In this document: in pieces, positions 59,206 to 64,000 of the stretch | Numbering within the stretch: position 1 is the first letter of the stretch | Layout of the letters: every line of letters begins with the position of its first letter | From: Breviolum minutum Mf 1.05b.01 | Lineage: Eukaryota > Sar > Dinophyceae > Suessiales > Symbiodiniaceae | Reading direction: 5' to 3' | Assembly (NCBI GenBank): GCA_000507305.1 | Contig: DF240886.1 | Span: 33,137-97,136 of the forward strand | DNA length: 64,000 nucleotides | Translations under genes and position numbers: made by a program | The notes under the pieces: generated by a model | Database searches by the model: none | Seen by the model: only the letters and a program-made list of their open reading frames with translations | Told to the model about the DNA's origin: nothing

Positions 59206-62200
59206 ATGGACCCTGAAAACTTTGGATATCTGGGATGTGACTACATGGACTACGTGAACTACTTGGAACCCTGGAGTGATGGGGGAAGCTCTGCCTCGCA
59301 GTATCTTGGATGCGAGTGGTTTCCCACCTCATCCCACAGCTGTCTCACGGCAGCTGCCGAAACGCTGAGGTTGGAAGGGGATGAGACGTTGATTGGACCT
59401 GACGGGGCGGTCTATGATGTCTTCTATCCCTCCAAGAGTGGTGATGAAAAGGCGCAGGGGCAAATTTATTATATATATTATATATTTATATATCTACATA
59501 TTATGATATACATAAGCCTATGGTCAGCTTTGTAAAATCGCACTTACTGTTCAGATTACGCTGCCCCACTTCAGAGCTTCTGACACAATTGCACGGGCAT
59601 GCATTTGGGAATCTCGTGAGCGCACAGCCAGATTTCTGCACCGGGCTGGGGGGATTCAGCTTCCCGTGCATTGTGCAGGAAGAAACCTCCACAACGTGCA
59701 GTGACTGTGCAGGAGGGCGGGTTGGATGATCGCGTCAATGGTGCATGTCAAAGCCATGTAAAGTACTGGTACATGATTTTTTAGTTTGACTCCCTCTCTC
59801 TTTTTGTCTTTTTTTCTTTCGTTATATCGTGATTTTATATGTGCAACTTCTAGCAAGTATTGGAACCACATCTTGTAGATGTACAATACATTCGGGTCAA
59901 GCCCTCAACATCCTCTTATAGAACTCCCCTGGCCAGGCAGTCCAGTCCCTATGTCTCGGCAGAGATCAGCAGAAACGAGCATTGCAGGTATGGAAGTTGT
60001 GAGGGGCATCACATACCATGGATATCCATGGCTTGTTTTCTGTTAATTTGCCATCAGATCCGAGATCCTTGAAGTTTTTCTTTAAGATACCTTGAAGCGA
60101 CTCTGTGCTACCAGGTGTGCTGGATTTCATGCGCTCCACTGCCCTTGCGCGCTATCCTGCACGTGTGCAGCTCTATGAAAAGGTGTGTAGTGGCCTGGCA
60201 GACAATCCCTGCTGCCCCTCCCTGCTGCGCCTGCTGGATCGACCATGTTGGAGGTTAGGGAGATAACTTTATTGGGGCAAACAACCCTGAGAATTCAGAT
60301 GCTCCAAGAATCAAAGATGGTTCGGAGAGCATGAGAGAATTCCATGCAGAGATCCATCTAGTATAGATTTGTCATGGGAGTCGGTCAGGGTGCTTATGTG
60401 TGTGTATACAATAGGTATATGCTGATGAGGGGGTGGACAATGCGCTGTTTTAAAGGTGTGTTGATTCTGCAACTTCCAAGCTCTTGTGACAGAGCTGTGG
60501 TAAGACAAGGTAAGTGGTCGTGTAACAGTTTTCTCCCCAAGGTTTGTCAAGGGCATATATCTGTAGTCAAGCTTCCAGCATTTGCTTCGCATGCTTCAGT
60601 GAATCAAAGGTGCAGCGAAGACAGCGTTGGGTGCACACTTTGGCAGGCAGCAATTTTGAATGAGCTCATCCTGTGGATTCTTTGTGATCATCTCTCATTC
60701 TTAGATATTCTTAGCATATTTCCATGTTTGATTAGTATTTAACCCACCTTATTGGCTTGAACAGGGTAACTGACTTCCTTGTTTCCAGCAGCTGCTGACC
60801 TCAGCCAGCTCCTTTGCAGGATGGCCTTGATTGGTAGTACCGCCTTGCGTATCGACACTCCGGATTCGGACTTGGATGTAGTCGTTTACACCTGCACCTC
60901 GGCATTGAAGCAAAAAACATTTTGTGGTGCCAGACATTTTATTATGTTTCCAAAAATCCGAGATTCCTCAATTTTTGTATGGTTTTTTGTATGGTTTCTG
61001 CCATGTTTATCCATTTTTCCTATGATTTCTCATGTTTTCCCACATGTTTCTTGGTTGGTCAGCTTGCAGTGTTTTTCTGCGTCCATGCTCAGCCACTTGG
61101 GTTCACAGCTCAGCACTCAACCCCCGTGACGCCACCATGGCCTTTCGCTTGACGTACCGCCGGCAGTGCCGGTACAATACCAAGCGCAACAAGCAGCACC
61201 TGGGCCAAAGTTGCGGTGGAGAAGGGTGTGTGTGTTGTGATTTTCCATCCACATTCGACCCACATTCGATTGTTTTACCATGTTTTACATGTTTATTTCC
61301 CTGTTGGCTGGCTATGTTGGACTGAAATTCTGAGGCGCGTGGTGAAGACTCCGGGTGGAAGAGCTGTTTTTCAGACGCTGAAGAAGAAGGCCAAGGGCCC
61401 CCACTGCGGAGACTGCTACTCGGTAGATTCAACATGATAGAACGACGAGTCGAGTCTATTCGTTTAAAAAACATCTTGTTGTGGAATTTTGAGATCAAGA
61501 GTTCAGCATTGATTGTTGAGCCTTGTTGAGCTTTGTTGAGGATCAGCGGGTGTCAAAAATTGAGGCGGAAAAGCTTTGATTGGCCTCCCTCGTTTGCGGC
61601 CCATCGAGTATGCCAGGCCCAGGGTTGCTTCCTGATGGGGCAGCTAGGGGCACAATATGTTAAGGCCTTTAAGGATGTGTGCGAAACACCACTGGGGCGG
61701 AGATGGTTGAGCGTTTAGCGCTTACTTGCAGGGAGAAATGACCCATGACTAAAACCGAATTATTCCAGAGGAATGTGCAAACCTCTAGGAAGGGTGAGAT
61801 ATTAAATCCAACATTCCAACCCTCAGGCTGAAGCAGCGTGAAAAGCACGTGAACCGTGCCTATGGTGGATCCCGCTGCGCGATGCTTGCCAGATATCAGT
61901 GATCTCTTGCTGCAACAGCTGTGATGTCAGAGAATTTCTTCAGGATTTGCTTATGCTTTGGCCACGGCTAAGGGGATGCGTGCGCTCCCGCATTGTGCGC
62001 GCCTTCCTGATTGAGGAGCAGAAGTGCGTGAAGCAGGTGCTGGCTGAGAAGCTGTCGCAAGCGAAGGAGAAGGAATCGGGAGGACACTTAGACTTAGCGG
62101 ATGATGTCGATGGTGTGACATGATGCAAAGAGATGGAGCATCTTCATGCACCTCTAAACTATGAGCTGAATCTCAAGTTCCCATCATTTTGCAACCGAGA

Positions 62201-62352
62201 GGCAGGATGAACAGGAGCCAATGACCGACCCAAGGCTTCTGCAATCTTCCACAAAAGACCCCTCATCGACAGAATTCCTTTGCAGAACCCTTCAACGTCT
62301 CAGACAAGAAACACTAGGCCCCTACCCAGTTTGGCTGTGTAATTTCGCAAAG
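59206..62352 (+). CDS. Nucleotidyltransferase-fold protein (poly(A) polymerase/TUTase-like), apparently split around RPL34 copy 1
   Basis: A likely first exon is 59206-59451 (MDPENFGYLGCDYMDYVNYL onward, 82 codons, GC donor). Later come a segment near 59560-59690, then about 60119-60183 (VLDFMRSTALARYPARVQLY), and an exon from 60830 with the nucleotidyltransferase signature ALIGSTALRIDTPDSDLDVV: GS, then the D-x-D metal ligands in SDLDV, as in poly(A) polymerases and terminal uridylyltransferases. Such enzymes add nucleotides to RNA 3' ends; the substrate is unknown. The frame must continue beyond about 60905, yet RPL34 copy 1 begins at 61137. An exon at 62206-62352 (AG|G start, GT donor, 49 codons; STEFLCRTLQRLRQETLG, WLCNFAKV) has the helical character expected after the DxD strand and is my best candidate continuation. 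The remaining exons would lie past RPL34 copy 2 or the window end. Confidence 0.5.
61078..61092 (+). promoter_or_regulatory. Probable trans-splice acceptor of RPL34 copy 1
   Basis: CTGCGTCCATGCTCAG precedes CCACTTGGGTTC. Similarity to the second RPL34 copy begins exactly after this AG (the second copy has ATCTGACAG before the same leader), which is what is expected if the mature mRNA starts here by spliced-leader addition. The 5' UTR would be about 44 bases. Confidence 0.5.
61137..62123 (+). CDS. RPL34: 60S ribosomal protein L34, copy 1
   Basis: Five exons: 61137-61195, 61335-61414, 61565-61616, 61827-61880 and 61973-62123, 131 codons plus TGA. The protein begins MAFRLTYRRQCRYNTKRNKQ, then RVVKTPGGRAVFQTLKKKAK, GPHCGDCGKALIGLPRLRPI, LKQREKHVNRAYGGSRCAGC and VRSRIVRAFLIEEQKCVKQV, an unmistakable L34e with its CxxC zinc pairs (HCGDC and RCAGC). 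It is part of the large ribosomal subunit. Typical eukaryotic L34 is about 115-120 residues; the extra length is a C-terminal acidic tail (GGHLDLADDVDGVT). All four donors are non-GT (GC, GC, GC, GA), and all acceptors are AG|G. A conserved 5' leader starts after an AG at 61092. Confidence 0.95.
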
Positions 62353-62910
62353 GTTGGTGTCAACTATGTAAGGATGACAAAACATCTCAAAGCTGCCAAA
62401 CCATTCAAAGGTCAACATATGACATAGCGAGACATAGCTATCATAGCTCAGGAAAGAAGAGCAAGGCCAAGAAGTAGATTTGAAGAAGCTGACGGCCATG
62501 AGAGCTGAGAACCTGTGTGCTTGCACTGCGGATTGGAGCAAAAGGAAAGGTAGCAAGTCTCCTTGGGATCCTGCCTGATGCATTTATGAACAAATTACTG
62601 TAAGCAATCCATATGACTCAACAGTTTTTTCAGATGTAAAGTTGCAAGCTTCACATCCGACAAAATACGACAACCTTGGCCGGAACAGCGAGCTTGTTAT
62701 GTTTTCCCTCATCTCTCGACATTGAAGAAACAAACATTTGACCACAGATGAAGCCAATATGGTCATGTACGTTGACAATATGACATGACGATGTTTTCAA
62801 AAAAGGTACCAGGGCCCACAAATATGGGTCAGACCCAGAAACCTTAAAGGAAACCCTCCAATATCCTAGTCATAAGCCCAGGTGCCCTCCAACCGTGCCT
62901 GCCATCTGAC
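62353..62910. other. Spacer between nucleotidyltransferase exon and RPL34 copy 2
   Basis: About 560 bases with no convincing exon. It is not similar to sequence upstream of RPL34 copy 1, so the duplicated L34 block does not include a shared spacer as far as this window shows. Confidence 0.5.
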
Positions 62911-62970
62911 AGCCACTTGGGTTCTCAGCTCCGTTCACGGGACGACGCACTCAACCCCCGTGACGCCACC

Positions 62971-64000
62971 ATGGCCTTTCGCTTGACGTACCGCCGGCAG
63001 TGCCGGTACAATACCAAGCGCAACAAGCAGCACCTGGGCCAAAGTTGCGGTGGAGAAGGGTGTGTGTGTTGTGATTTTCCATCCACATTCGACCCACATT
63101 CGATTGTTTTACCATGTTTTACATGTTTATTTCCCTGTTGGCTGGCTATGTTGGACTGAAAATCTGAGGCGCGTAGTGAAGACTCCGGGTGGAAGAGCTG
63201 TTTTTCAGACGCTGAAGAAGAAGGCCAAGGGCCCCCACTGCGGAGACTGCTCCTCGGTAGATTCAACATGATAGAACGACGAGTCGAGTCTATTCGCTTA
63301 AAAAACATCTTGTTGTGGAATTTTGAGATCAAGAGTTCAGCATTGATTGTTGAGCCTTGTTGAGCTTTGTTGAGCTTTGGGATCAGAGGGTGTCAAAAAT
63401 TGAGGCGGAAAGGCTTTGATTGGCCTCCCTCGTTTGCGTCCCATCGAGTATGCCAGGCCCAGGGTTGCTTCCTGATGGGGCAGCTAGGGGCACAATATGT
63501 TACTGTAAGGCCTTTAAGGATGTGCGCGAAACACCGCTGGGGGCGGAGATGGGTGAGCGTTTAGTGCTTACTTGCAGGGAGAAATGACCCCCAATGACTA
63601 AAATAGAATTATTCCGGAGGAATGTGCAAACCTCTAGGAAGGGTGAGATATTAAATCCAGCATTCCAACCCTCAGGCTGAAGCAGCGTGAAAAGCACGTG
63701 AACCGTGCCTATGGTGGATCCCGCTGCGCGATGCTTGCCAGATATCAGTGATCTCTTGCTGCAACAGCTGTGATGTCAGAGAATTTCTTCAGGATTTGCT
63801 TATGCTTTGGCCACGGCTAAGGGGATGCGTGCGCTCCCGCATTGTGCGCGCCTTCCTGATTGAGGAGCAGAAGTGCGTGAAGCAGGTGCTGGCTGAGAAG
63901 CTGTCGCAAGCGAAGGAGAAGGAATCAGGAGGACACTTAGACTTAGCAGATGATGTTGATGGTGTGAAAAAAATATGTAAACATTCCTTCTGGGAAGTAT
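62971..64000 (+). CDS. RPL34: 60S ribosomal protein L34, copy 2, running off the window
   Basis: Exons 62971-63029, 63169-63248, 63405-63456, 63676-63729 and 63822 to at least 64000, with the same phases and the same GC, GC, GC, GA donors as copy 1. The protein is identical to copy 1 up to the tail: every exon difference I found is synonymous. After GGT GTG the copies diverge: copy 1 stops two codons later, while copy 2 reads on through AAA AAA ATA TGT without a stop before the window ends. Either the tail continues, or the coding region ends by a splice not visible here. A conserved 5' leader starts after ATCTGACAG at about 62910 and is about 16 bases longer than that of copy 1. Confidence 0.92.

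Overview
The window reads as nuclear DNA of a dinoflagellate, most likely a Symbiodiniaceae-type alga. This rests on several things. Every gene I can resolve lies on the + strand. Coding sequence is cut into many short exons of about 20-310 bases. Introns obey an AG|G acceptor rule and use GT, GC and GA donors freely. A ribosomal protein gene is duplicated nearby. AT-rich stretches and microsatellites are common, and several exons resemble coiled-coil and unnamed protein families I associate with dinoflagellates. No cellular rRNA operon, tRNA, CRISPR array or bacterial operon was seen.

Layout: 1-1616 is unassigned. At 1617-3530 is the 3' part of an APP1-like (DUF2183) phosphatidate phosphatase gene, followed by a long coiled-coil gene (3715 to about 6570) and an intronless gene for a membrane-anchored C2-like protein (6807-7562). 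A Pumilio/PUF RNA-binding protein gene spans 8895-25262. I could rebuild it as 17 phase-compatible exons totalling 546 codons including the stop. Two of its introns hold other genes on the same strand: a voltage-gated cation channel with EF-hands inside the 8.2 kb intron between repeats 5 and 6, and an intronless 456-codon HAD/NIF-type phosphatase-like ORF inside the 2.1 kb intron before repeat 8. That second intron also holds an antisense LSU rRNA scrap.

Downstream, an ankyrin-repeat gene (27177 to about 31620) is followed by weak exons (33.6-36.9 kb). Next is a cyclic-nucleotide-binding protein whose C-terminal half resembles class II adenylyl cyclases (37172-40273). Then come an unrecognised but clearly coding multi-exon gene (41.2-44.8 kb) and scattered exons of unknown genes (45.4-51 kb). 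A 2OG-Fe(II) oxygenase/prolyl 4-hydroxylase-like gene (51940 to about 57080) carries an in-frame TAA. A nucleotidyltransferase gene starts near 59206 and two ribosomal protein L34 copies (61137-62123 and 62971 to the end) close the window. The first L34 copy appears to sit inside a nucleotidyltransferase intron.

The main theme is same-strand nesting of genes inside introns, seen strongly twice and probably a third time. Exon boundaries were found by eye from protein-family continuity, phase and the AG|G rule. First and last exons of most genes remain uncertain.
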